A program made the translations under genes and the position numbers. The notes beneath the pieces are model-generated. The model did not search any database. It had not been told where the DNA came from and worked only from the letters and a program-made list of their open reading frames with translations. A stretch of 48,925 bases of DNA, from positions 1 through 48,925 of the forward strand of contig JAURYB010000048.1 in the NCBI GenBank assembly GCA_030654075.1, in the 5' to 3' direction. Positions 41,549-48,925 of this stretch are shown piece by piece (positions within the stretch are counted from its first letter, which is position 1; every line of letters begins with the position of its first letter). Source of the stretch: Bacteroidales bacterium. GTDB taxonomy: Bacteria > Bacteroidota > Bacteroidia > Bacteroidales > UBA4417.

Positions 41549-42229
41549 TTATTCCGGATTATCAAGATGTTGCCTGATAAAGTCCATTTTTACCCTGATC
41601 CCGGTAAGCCAGTACCCCACTATAATCCAACCGGCTATGGCAGGATAAAAAACAAGGCGCATGGTAAAATCGAGGCTGTTTACAGTTGAAGGACTTCCTC
41701 CAGCTCCGGGATGCAAGGAACCACTGGCCAGTTTAGGAAGAATACCTACAAAAACTATCAGCATTACAAAGGCGAAAATATTATATACAGCTGCAATCCG
41801 GGCTCTCTTATTTTCTTCGTCAATCGAACGCCTGAGCACCAGGTAGGCGAAATAAGCCAGGATAGTGATGGCGGCTCCGTTCAACTGAGGATCGTTTGTC
41901 CAGGGTGTGCCCCATGTAAAATTAGCCCATTCCATTCCGGTTATTATTCCTAAAACACCGAAAAATAAGCCCACATTGACCGTTTGAATGGCATACACAT
42001 CATGCTTGATATCAAAGGTCGAAAGATAACGCAGGCTCCGAACCAGCGATGTTCCGAACATGACCATCATGGCAAACCACATTACTACATGAAAAAACAA
42101 ATTCCGCATCGATTGGCCGATATTTCCCTGTACTTCAGGAATATCAATAAGGAAACCGGCAATTATACTGTAAAGGATAAACAGTACACCGAGAAGTTTC
42201 CACCAGTTATTTTTCAAAAAATTGTTCAT
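41549..42229 (-). CDS. ccmC: heme-handling membrane protein CcmC
   Basis: A 226-residue protein with six membrane helices. The WWD-type heme-binding loop reads WANFTWGTPWTNDPQL (about 101-116). Flanking heme-ligand histidines are in LFFHVVMW (His47) and GSLHPGAG (about His174). CcmC loads heme onto CcmE at the outer face of the inner membrane. The start MNNFLKNNWWKLLG precedes helix one. It lies between ccmB and ccmD in a leftward operon. Confidence 0.9.
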   Translation of the reverse strand: MNNFLKNNWWKLLGVLFILYSIIAGFLIDIPEVQGNIGQSMRNLFFHVVMWFAMMVMFGTSLVRSLRYLSTFDIKHDVYAIQTVNVGLFFGVLGIITGMEWANFTWGTPWTNDPQLNGAAITILAYFAYLVLRRSIDEENKRARIAAVYNIFAFVMLIVFVGILPKLASGSLHPGAGGSPSTVNSLDFTMRLVFYPAIAGWIIVGYWLTGIRVKMDFIRQHLDNPE

Positions 42230-42396
42230 TTATATTTTTACTGATTTGTAATATATTTATTTTCATTGGATTGTGAATACTTCAGGCATTTAATTTGTCA
42301 GGAAAGAGACACTTCCTATCTACCTAAATTATCTTTTAACCCAAACCTTCTTTCAACCACCTTACTCATAATTCATAACTCTGAACTCAAATCTCA

Positions 42397-43056
42397 CTAA
42401 TCACGCCACAAGTAAGGGAATAAAATATACGACATAGCTACTACAATGGCATTGAGCATAAATAACGCGGCAAGGAATTTCATATTGCCCGAAACAGTCC
42501 CAACACTGAGCGCAGCTGCCGAAACTTTCATTAAAATAAGCAACAGGGGCATTACAACAGGGAAACTCAATATTGCCATTAACGCAAAATTATTATTGGT
42601 ACGTGACGCAATGGCTGATATCATGGTGAGTGAAGAAGCAAAACCAAAACTCCCCAGCAATAATGCGCTGATAAACAAGGGGTAATTGACCACAAATTCA
42701 CCCATCAGAGCAGTAAATACAAGCAGGCATAATAGAGAAAGCACTCCCATCAACACAAAATTATAAATCATTTTCGAAAGAATGATGGCCTGCGGGCTTG
42801 TAAGGGTGTAGTAATACAATTGCCTTGATGTGCTTTCCTGAACAAAACTTTTTGAAACCGCGTTAACAGCCGCAAAAAGCATAATAATCCAGAAAAGGCT
42901 GTTCCATGTAGCGGGATCAATGATTTTGGCAAAAGAAAGATAGCTGACGAAAATGGTAGAAACCACGTACAGCAAAATACCGTTAATGGCATACCGTTGC
43001 TTGAATTCAAGCTTAATATCTTTCAGTACCAGGAATTTGATTTCGCTCAGAAGCAT
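42397..43056 (-). CDS. ccmB: heme exporter subunit CcmB
   Basis: A 219-residue membrane protein with about six helices. The N-terminus MLLSEIKFLVLKDIKLEFKQ and the internal FVQESTSRQLYYYTLTSPQA, next to IILSKMIYNFVLM, match CcmB, the permease of the CcmAB ATPase that releases holo-CcmE. The start at 43056 is chosen because a -7 word lies just upstream and family members begin there; the frame itself is open to 43152. No ccmA ATPase gene is adjacent, so it must be elsewhere. The 167-base gap to ccmC shows no terminator. Confidence 0.88.
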   Translation of the reverse strand: MLLSEIKFLVLKDIKLEFKQRYAINGILLYVVSTIFVSYLSFAKIIDPATWNSLFWIIMLFAAVNAVSKSFVQESTSRQLYYYTLTSPQAIILSKMIYNFVLMGVLSLLCLLVFTALMGEFVVNYPLFISALLLGSFGFASSLTMISAIASRTNNNFALMAILSFPVVMPLLLILMKVSAAALSVGTVSGNMKFLAALFMLNAIVVAMSYILFPYLWRD

Positions 43057-43074
43057 TTGTCTGTTTTCAGACTG

Positions 43075-43082
43075 CAAAGATA
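43075..43082 (-). promoter_or_regulatory. -7 promoter element TATCTTTG for ccmB
   Basis: Read leftward, TATCTTTG matches TAnnTTTG and lies 18 bases before the ccmB ATG. It probably drives ccmBCDE. Confidence 0.5.
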
Positions 43083-43142
43083 TAAAAAGCGGTATATGTT
43101 TTGGACTAAAATTTTGGGTTGGGTGAAAAGGGTTAACAGAAT

Positions 43143-43260
43143 TAAGCACCAAGATCCAGATTCCAAATTCTAAATTCCAAGTCTATGATTTCCACGAGTT
43201 TTAAACCACAATTTAAAGCTGGTTCACCCTTGGAATTTGGAATTTGAGACTTGGAATTTA
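43143..43260. repeat. inverted word repeat of CCAAATTCTAAATTCC type
   Basis: AGATTCCAAATTCTAAATTC words at 43152-43181 face CTTGGAATTTGGAATTTGAG words at 43229-43258. The arms can pair over about 30 bases. The gap separates the ends of the GNAT gene and the promoter of ccmB. The same vocabulary occurs at 27689-27780. Confidence 0.6.
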
Positions 43261-43289
43261 TGAAGGTGAAGATTTCTATAAAACGGCAA

Positions 43290-44489
43290 TCATTCCTGTC
43301 CGATAACCTTCTCGCGTGTATCCACAGGGATAATGATGGACCGTCCCGCTGCATTCAACTTACTGAAGTATTTCCTATATGTGATATGTCGTTTCGAAAA
43401 TTTACCACCCACAGCTTCGTGAAGGGCGCGCATTTTAGGATTAAAATCACCAACCCAGGAGAGTTCAACTTCTTTATATTGTGGATTTTTCTTCATCACT
43501 GAATCCATGTGCCAGAAAAGAGCGGATTCGATTCCTGATTTCTGAAAATGAGGTTTAACGCCCATAATAACAATGCGTGACCGGGTAAAAATACGTTTCT
43601 TTCCTATCAGCGCTACTTTCAGTTTGCCCCACAAATTAATCTTTCCATTAAAATACCTGAGCATCTGGTTAATATCCGGAAGCATAAGCTCAAACGCGAT
43701 TGGCTCATCACCATGGTAGGCAAACCAGACAAATTCGGGCAACATCAGTGATTTCAATTCTGCTAACATGCTACGTATAGCTTTAGGATCAGTAGGTGTG
43801 AAATTTTCGTGAAACTGCCAGGCATCATTATAAATCTCGATAAAATCGGCGATAAATTTTTCAGATTCATCGTACGAGAAATGCCTGAAATTGTATCCCG
43901 GTTTCTGCCTCACCCAGTCGGCAATTTTCCAGAATCGTTCAGGGAATGGTTTAGTGAGATCTATTAAATTTGTTACCTGCTCGAAATAAACCGTGAACCC
44001 GTATTTTTCAAAAAAGCCTTTATAATAATGAGGATTGTAATTCATCCCAAATGATTGCGGGATAAAACCTTCGACAAGCAATCCCCAGAAATTATCGTTT
44101 TCGCCGAAATTGATTGGTCCATCCATGGCTTCCATACCTCGTTCTATAAGCCAGGTACGGCATGTGTCAAACAGTAATTCAGCCGCTTTGTAATCTTCGA
44201 TACATTCAAAAAAGCCCATCCCACCGGTTGGCACCTGGAACGTATAGGCTTTTTTGCTGTTAATAAATGCGGCAACCCGGCCTACCAACTGATTCTTATT
44301 ATCGACTAATATCCAACGGCTTGCTTCGCCATGCTCAAAAAAAGTATTTTTCGCCGGGGTAAAAATCCCTTCGATAACCGCGTCGGGCGGACATACAAAA
44401 TTCACGTCGTTTTTGTAAATTTTACGTATTACATCGTGAAAGAGTTTCCGGGCACGCTTGTTGTCAACATTTATTATCCGGTATTCCAT
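43290..44489 (-). CDS. large GNAT-related protein of unknown substrate
   Basis: A 399-residue cytosolic protein. The N-terminal half carries ASRWILVDNKNQLVGRVAAF, a GNAT-like strand, and DGPINFGENDNFWGLLVEGF. The C-terminal half has a second GNAT-like region, VWFAYHGDEPIAFELMLPD, with RIVIMGVKPHFQKSGIESAL, an acetyl-CoA-loop-like motif. The size and double layout resemble YghO-type proteins of the phylum, with unknown substrate. It has its own -7 element 26 bases upstream and stands as a single leftward gene before ccmB. Confidence 0.72.
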   Translation of the reverse strand: MEYRIINVDNKRARKLFHDVIRKIYKNDVNFVCPPDAVIEGIFTPAKNTFFEHGEASRWILVDNKNQLVGRVAAFINSKKAYTFQVPTGGMGFFECIEDYKAAELLFDTCRTWLIERGMEAMDGPINFGENDNFWGLLVEGFIPQSFGMNYNPHYYKGFFEKYGFTVYFEQVTNLIDLTKPFPERFWKIADWVRQKPGYNFRHFSYDESEKFIADFIEIYNDAWQFHENFTPTDPKAIRSMLAELKSLMLPEFVWFAYHGDEPIAFELMLPDINQMLRYFNGKINLWGKLKVALIGKKRIFTRSRIVIMGVKPHFQKSGIESALFWHMDSVMKKNPQYKEVELSWVGDFNPKMRALHEAVGGKFSKRHITYRKYFSKLNAAGRSIIIPVDTREKVIGQE

Positions 44490-44514
44490 AGTTAAAGTAG
44501 TAGCTAACTTGTGA

Positions 44515-44522
44515 CAAAGATA
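44515..44522 (-). promoter_or_regulatory. -7 promoter element TATCTTTG
   Basis: Read leftward, TATCTTTG matches TAnnTTTG, 25 bases before the GNAT-gene ATG. Confidence 0.5.
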
Positions 44523-44645
44523 AAAAAAATGAACGTTGAATTTGAGATCAGCTTAGTAGAGCCCTTCATTGACTATTTCGCTATACCCCTATTTCCGATT
44601 ATTCAAAGTTTCATTATTCACTATTGTTACCCTGAGCAGCCTGCA

Positions 44646-44720
44646 CTGAGCTTGCCGAAGTGAAGGACACTTTTCATTATTCGCTTTCAAATATTCACTA
44701 TTCACTATTCACTATTCACT
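44646..44720. repeat. CTGAGCTTGCCGAAG word followed by TTCACTATTCAC words
   Basis: CTGAGCTTGCCGAAG at 44646-44660 is the complement, with one change, of the word inside the 38.4 kb tandem repeat. ATTCACTATTCACTATTCAC words follow at 44693-44719 and run up to the lptF promoter. Confidence 0.55.
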
Positions 44721-44728
44721 TAAAACAG

Positions 44729-44736
44729 TACCTTTG
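44729..44736 (+). promoter_or_regulatory. -7 promoter element TACCTTTG
   Basis: TACCTTTG matches TAnnTTTG. It overlaps the first possible start codon (TTG at 44734), so translation should begin downstream, at GTG 44758. Confidence 0.5.
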
Positions 44737-44757
44737 CCGGTTGCAAAAAAAACATCT

Positions 44758-46215
44758 GTGAAAAAACTCTATCTGCTGATTCTTCGTTCGTATGCAGGAC
44801 CTGCGTTAGCTACTTTTTTTATTGTAGTATTCGTTCTGTTGATGCAGTTTCTGTGGCGGTATGTGGATGAACTCGTTGGTAAAGGACTTGAATGGAATAT
44901 CATTCTCCAGCTCATGTTTTACGCTTCGTTCACTTTCGTCCCAATGGCTTTGCCTATTTCCATATTACTGGCGTCGCTTATGACTTTTGGTAATCTGGGC
45001 GAACGCTATGAACTGGTAGCCATGAAAGCTGCCGGGATTTCACTTCGTAAAGTTATGATGCCACTCGGACTTTTCTCTTTATTGATAAGTGTGGGCGCAT
45101 TTTATTACTCCAATATTATCTTCCCTTATGCCAACCTGAAGTTCCGATCTACCTTGTACGATGTGAGGCAAAAGAAACTTTCGCTCAATATCCGTGAAGG
45201 CATATTTTACTCGGGATTACAAGGTTACGTTATCCGTATCGGAAAGAAAGAACCTGATGGCATCACTATCCGCAAGGTTATGATTTACGACCATACACAG
45301 TTCCAGGGTAATACCAAGCTTGTTATGGCTGATTCGGGTCGAATGCAGCAAACAGCTGATGGCAACAACCTGTTGCTGACTCTTTTTAATGGAATAAATT
45401 ATGAAGAAAAAGGCAATACGGAAAGTCGGAAAATCCCTTTTCAACGTACAGGCTTTACAAGCGAAGTGATAAAATTTGATCTTTCCCAATTTAAAATGAC
45501 CCGGTCAGACGATGAATTTTTCAAGAATGCCTATTACATGCTTAATGTTCATCAACTTGCATACGCGTCTGATTCCCTTGGGACTGAAGTTGGCAGACAG
45601 GTAGGCTCGCTTCGCGGTTCATTAATGAGTTATTACCCTAATTATACAAAGGTAAAGCTTACAGATAGTATAATGAATGCCTTACCTCCTGCCAAAGCAA
45701 GTATGAGTTTTGAAAAAAGGACCGTTGCCGATAGAAAAACCATAGCATCATACGCTTTGGGCATGGCTCGCAATGCAAAAGGGTCCTTTGAATATAACCG
45801 TCAGATGTTGAAGGAAAAAGTAGAATTGAAAGCACGTTATGATATTGAATGGCACCGAAAATTCACGCTTTCATTTGCCTGTTTTGCACTTTTCCTGATT
45901 GGCGCACCTTTAGGTGCAATTATCCGTAAAGGAGGCCTGGGTATGCCTTTGGTAATTTCGGTACTCCTGTTTGTAGCTTATCATGTGATTTCCTTTACCG
46001 GTGAAAAAGCAGTGCGCTCCGCTGTAACCGATCCGTGGAAAGGCATGTGGATGTCGACCATGATTTTCATTCCAATAGGCGTGTTCCTGGCTTACAAAGC
46101 AGCTACCGATTCAAACATTATGGATGCAGAAAGCTATAAACACTTCTTCCGGAATATTATAAAAAAATTCAAGAAAAAACAAAATCCCCTCAATGAAAAT
46201 ACTGGTACTCTGTAA
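44758..46215 (+). CDS. LPS-export permease of LptF/LptG family
   Basis: A 485-residue permease of the YjgP/YjgQ (LptF/LptG) family. Three N-terminal helices (MQFLWRYVDELVGKGLEW after helix one; FVPMALPISILLASLMTFGN) precede a periplasmic beta-jellyroll domain (about 120-330). Three C-terminal helices follow (RKFTLSFACFALFLIGAPLG, IRKGGLGMPLVISVLLFVAY). Two such permeases and LptB ATPase extract lipopolysaccharide from the inner membrane; a second permease gene is not seen here. I chose the GTG at 44758 (VKKLYLLILRSYAGP), since the TTG at 44734 overlaps the promoter word. The downstream glycosyltransferase starts 23 bases inside this gene. Confidence 0.87.
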   Translation: MKKLYLLILRSYAGPALATFFIVVFVLLMQFLWRYVDELVGKGLEWNIILQLMFYASFTFVPMALPISILLASLMTFGNLGERYELVAMKAAGISLRKVMMPLGLFSLLISVGAFYYSNIIFPYANLKFRSTLYDVRQKKLSLNIREGIFYSGLQGYVIRIGKKEPDGITIRKVMIYDHTQFQGNTKLVMADSGRMQQTADGNNLLLTLFNGINYEEKGNTESRKIPFQRTGFTSEVIKFDLSQFKMTRSDDEFFKNAYYMLNVHQLAYASDSLGTEVGRQVGSLRGSLMSYYPNYTKVKLTDSIMNALPPAKASMSFEKRTVADRKTIASYALGMARNAKGSFEYNRQMLKEKVELKARYDIEWHRKFTLSFACFALFLIGAPLGAIIRKGGLGMPLVISVLLFVAYHVISFTGEKAVRSAVTDPWKGMWMSTMIFIPIGVFLAYKAATDSNIMDAESYKHFFRNIIKKFKKKQNPLNENTGTL

Positions 46216-47398
46216 TAAATCACCCTGGCCAAAGCGTGAAGGAGGCCCTATTGCTATGTACGCCATGATCAGCGGATTGATCCAGGCTGGCCATAGTGTA
46301 AAGGTGCTTGCTGCCAATACAATTAAATATACCGTTGATCCTGAAACCATTCCTACAGATTTCAAAGAAAAAACGCATATTGAATTCGTTGATATTGACT
46401 TGTCGATTACTGTACCAGGCGCATTATTCAATTTTTTTTCAGGCAAATCGTACCATGTTACCCGGTTTCACACCAAAGCTTTTGCTAATAAAATAACTGA
46501 CGTTCTTCGAAGGGATACATACGATATCATACAGTTGGAAACCCTGCAAATGGCAACCTACCTGGATATTCTCCGCAGATATTCAAAGGCCGCAGTCGTA
46601 CTCAGGGCACATAATATTGAACATAAAATCTGGCAGCGAATAGCCGAGAATTGCCCTAATCCAATTAAAAGATTTTACCTGAATCACTTATATCATTCAC
46701 TCAGGCGTTTTGAGATCGGTATCTTAAATAAGATGGATGGAATTATTGCCATAACTCCTGTCGATGCCCGCAATCTGGACAGGCTTTCTCATAGTACCAA
46801 TATTATTTCAATTCCATTTGGAATTAACCTCGAATCATTGCCCGAAAATCCTGTACAGCCTGAGGAAGCTTCGTTGTTTCATATCGGTACAATGAACTGG
46901 TACCCGAATGAAGAGAGCATCAAATGGCTTCTGTCAGAAGTTTGGCCTGCGGTTACCCGGAAACTTCCAGCTATTGAATTACACCTGGCCGGACGTTATA
47001 TGCCTGACTGGCTGTTAAAGCTCAATGTCCCGCATATTCATGTAGATGGAGAAGTTCCTGATGTTTGGGAATATATGCAGAAATATTCTATCATGGTAGT
47101 ACCCTTGTTTTCAGGAAGCGGAATCAGGATTAAAATTGTTGAAGCCATGGCTGCCGGCAAAGCAATTATTACAACCGCAATCGGGGCTGAAGGAATAAAT
47201 TATGAGAATGGTGTACACCTTCTTATAGCCAAAGATGCAAAATCGTTTACCGACGCGATTTTTAAACTTTGTAACGACAAAACACTTCGCGATACACTTG
47301 GCAAAAATGCGCGTTTGCTTATCGCCAAAGAACACGATAACAATAAACTAATGCTGAAGCTTACTACTTTTTATACTGAACTGGTAAAGAAAAAATAA
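46193..47398 (+). CDS. GT4-family glycosyltransferase
   Basis: A 401-residue GT-B glycosyltransferase. The N-terminus MKILVLCNKSPWPKREGGPI is a typical acceptor-side start. The C-terminal nucleotide-sugar domain has FHIGTMNWYPNEESIKWLL, LHLAGRYMPDWLLKL, and FSGSGIRIKIVEAMAAGKAI with the donor-site Glu of GT4 enzymes. It transfers a sugar during polysaccharide or glycolipid synthesis; donor and acceptor are unknown. The start overlaps the LptF-like gene by 23 bases, so translation is coupled and the sugar may belong to the LPS pathway. Confidence 0.85.
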   Translation: MKILVLCNKSPWPKREGGPIAMYAMISGLIQAGHSVKVLAANTIKYTVDPETIPTDFKEKTHIEFVDIDLSITVPGALFNFFSGKSYHVTRFHTKAFANKITDVLRRDTYDIIQLETLQMATYLDILRRYSKAAVVLRAHNIEHKIWQRIAENCPNPIKRFYLNHLYHSLRRFEIGILNKMDGIIAITPVDARNLDRLSHSTNIISIPFGINLESLPENPVQPEEASLFHIGTMNWYPNEESIKWLLSEVWPAVTRKLPAIELHLAGRYMPDWLLKLNVPHIHVDGEVPDVWEYMQKYSIMVVPLFSGSGIRIKIVEAMAAGKAIITTAIGAEGINYENGVHLLIAKDAKSFTDAIFKLCNDKTLRDTLGKNARLLIAKEHDNNKLMLKLTTFYTELVKKK

Positions 47399-47595
47399 GC
47401 CTGATATTTAAACTTAAATTGTGAGGTGTGCAGTGTGAAGACAGAAACTGAAAGTCCGAAGACAAAAGGTTTCGCCCTTAGAATCAAATCATATATAATA
47501 AGACATTTCAGATCCTCACCTCTCGCCTGTTCAGCCTTCGCCCCTTCTTAATACCGAATATGTAATTTTAAAAAGCCTGAGGCACCCTTTACCTT

Positions 47596-48756
47596 ATGAA
47601 AATATTTGTTCTTCTTTCGCGTATACCATTTCCCATCGAGAAAGGCGATAAGTTAAGGGCATTCCACCAGATACGATGCCTTTCGAAGAACAACGAAATC
47701 ATTTTATGTGCCCTCAGTGACTCTCCGGTAAATCCGGAAGCTATAAAAAACCTGGAGGCTTTTTGCAGTGAAATTCACCTTATTCCAACCCGAAAATCAG
47801 GACTGATCTGGAGCGCTGTTACGACCTTCTTTAATGGGAATCCATTCCAGGTAGGATATTTCTACCGCCTGAGTGCACAGAAAAGAATTAATTCACTGAT
47901 TGAAAAATGCAGACCTGACCATATTTATTGCCAGCTTACACGGGTTTCGGAATATGTAAAAGAAAGCAAAATATCGAAAACATTGGATTACCAGGATATT
48001 TTCTCCTTAGGTGCAAAAAGGCAGGCTGAATCATCGTCGCCTCTCATGAAAATATTTTATATGATGGAATACCGAAGATTACTCCGTTATGAACATGATA
48101 TCTTCGCTAAATTTGAGCACAAAACAATCATCTCTCTCCCTGATCGTGATGTTTTGCCACACCCTTCCCGGAATGAGGTTGTTATTGTACCCAACGGAGT
48201 TGATCATGAATATTTCAGCCCGACTGCTGCTGAAAAAACGCATGATATAGTATTTACAGGAAACATGGGTTATCCTCCGAATATTGACGCGGCCTGGTTT
48301 CTGGCAAAAAAAATATTTCCGGAAGTATTGAAACAGATTCCACATGCAACACTTTTATTAGCAGGCGCAAATCCATCTTTAAAGGTTCAGACGCTGCGGT
48401 CACACAATATTACTGTTACCGGCTGGCTGCCCGATATCCGCGAAAGCTACTCAAAATCGCGTATTTTTATTGCACCGATGCGTATTGGCACCGGTTTACA
48501 GAATAAACTCCTCGAAGCCATGGCGATGGAAATGCCATGTATCACATCCTTACTTGCCAATCAGGCACTGGGAGCAAAAGAAACTGAAGAAATATTAATT
48601 GGCAATACGGCAAAGGAATATGCAGATCATATCATAAACCTCCTGAAAAATAAATCCAAATCCGAAAGCCTGGCTAAAAAAGGACATACTTTTGTAAAAA
48701 GAGAATTCAGCTGGGAGAAATCCACTGCGTTGCTGGAGGCACTTTTTGTAATTTGA
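47596..48756 (+). CDS. GT4-family glycosyltransferase (exosortase-associated type)
   Basis: A 386-residue GT-B glycosyltransferase. It reads MKIFVLLSRIPFPIEKGDKL with RAFHQIRCLSKNNEI at the start. The C-terminal donor domain has IVFTGNMGYPPNIDAAWFLA, TLLLAGANPSLKVQTLRSHN, and APMRIGTGLQNKLLEAMAME. The overall layout resembles sugar transferases found beside exosortase-type polysaccharide loci, but no such genes are in this window. It lies 197 bases after the first GT gene in the same direction. No gene follows in the remaining 169 bases. Confidence 0.82.
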   Translation: MKIFVLLSRIPFPIEKGDKLRAFHQIRCLSKNNEIILCALSDSPVNPEAIKNLEAFCSEIHLIPTRKSGLIWSAVTTFFNGNPFQVGYFYRLSAQKRINSLIEKCRPDHIYCQLTRVSEYVKESKISKTLDYQDIFSLGAKRQAESSSPLMKIFYMMEYRRLLRYEHDIFAKFEHKTIISLPDRDVLPHPSRNEVVIVPNGVDHEYFSPTAAEKTHDIVFTGNMGYPPNIDAAWFLAKKIFPEVLKQIPHATLLLAGANPSLKVQTLRSHNITVTGWLPDIRESYSKSRIFIAPMRIGTGLQNKLLEAMAMEMPCITSLLANQALGAKETEEILIGNTAKEYADHIINLLKNKSKSESLAKKGHTFVKREFSWEKSTALLEALFVI

Positions 48757-48890
48757 AAATGGTTAATAGAAAATAGGTAATGGAAAATGGTTAATGGAAA
48801 ATGGTTAATAGAAAATAGGTAACTAATCAGTTTGTCTAAAGTAGTGAAAAACAAATATATGCCACAGATTACGCAGATTACACAGACAAT
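48757..48890. repeat. AAAATGGTTAATAG words and a CCACAGATTACGCAGATTAC word
   Basis: Seven AAAATGG/AAAATAGG words (48755-48820) follow the last gene directly. A CCACAGATTACGCAGATTAC word lies at 48862-48881. Both are typical short-word repeats of the phylum. A similar degenerate word (AACGCGGATAACGCGGA) lies after the U32 gene at 4434-4450. Confidence 0.6.
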
Positions 48891-48925
48891 TATTCATCAT
48901 TTTTAATTGAAATTAATTGAAAAAC

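Noticed and set aside
1..48925. tRNA, rRNA, integrase or transposase genes
   Set aside because: I looked through the gaps and coding regions and found no cloverleaf, rRNA segment, DDE or tyrosine-recombinase motif.

Overview
The window looks like a chromosomal piece of a Bacteroidota (Bacteroidetes) bacterium, probably an uncultured environmental member of the Bacteroidales/Marinilabiliales side. Signs: a -7 promoter word TAnnTTTG (TATCTTTG, TACCTTTG, TATTTTTG) before many genes; the gliding ABC pair GldF/GldG; type IX secretion C-terminal domains on two secreted proteins; a TonB-dependent receptor with a carboxypeptidase-like N-terminal domain; SCKKD/SGC-type lipoproteins; and intergenic spaces full of the short-word repeats seen in this phylum. 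No rRNA, tRNA or CRISPR array is visible.

Layout. 1-2 kb: a 7TM histidine kinase broken by three single-base losses. 2.2-8.4 kb: a U32 peptidase-family protein, a UDP-sugar epimerase, three REP-like hairpins and gldFG. 8.4-14.9 kb: an accessory island of toxin-antitoxin modules, intact (8479-8996; 14410-14935), orphaned (9269) and decayed (14020-14407), with a zeta-like kinase overlapping a 53-codon gene, a lipoprotein, and a 669-residue secreted CARDB-type protein that resembles Patescibacteria (CPR) surface proteins and has an extended -10 sigma70-type promoter unlike its surroundings. 14.9-17.4 kb: a metallophosphoesterase and an ECF sigma/membrane-protein pair. 17.4-31.6 kb: mostly housekeeping (SAM hydrolase, PhoH, PurC, SirB1-like protein, nucleoside phosphorylase, UspA, CinA, ribosomal protein L28) mixed with secreted proteins (T9SS cargo, CotH, lipoprotein). 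31.7-38.3 kb: a small secreted protein with a carboxypeptidase-like domain, a TonB receptor, tandem superoxide dismutases (one cytosolic, one exported) and ornithine aminotransferase. 38.7-44.5 kb: a UbiD decarboxylase, a ccmB-C-D-E cytochrome c maturation cluster and a large GNAT protein. 44.7-48.8 kb: an LptF/G permease and two GT4 glycosyltransferases, pointing to cell-envelope glycan export.

Together the genes suggest a cell with c-type cytochromes, a UbiD enzyme fitting menaquinone synthesis, defence against superoxide on both sides of the inner membrane, and T9SS secretion. The points most worth checking are the CPR-like gene inside the toxin-antitoxin island, the layered toxin-antitoxin remnants, the 53-codon partner of the zeta-like kinase, the covarying hairpin repeats, and the tandem SOD pair. 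Where a promoter word lies inside or downstream of the longest possible start, I moved the start to the next codon that could be transcribed. Those starts are inferences.
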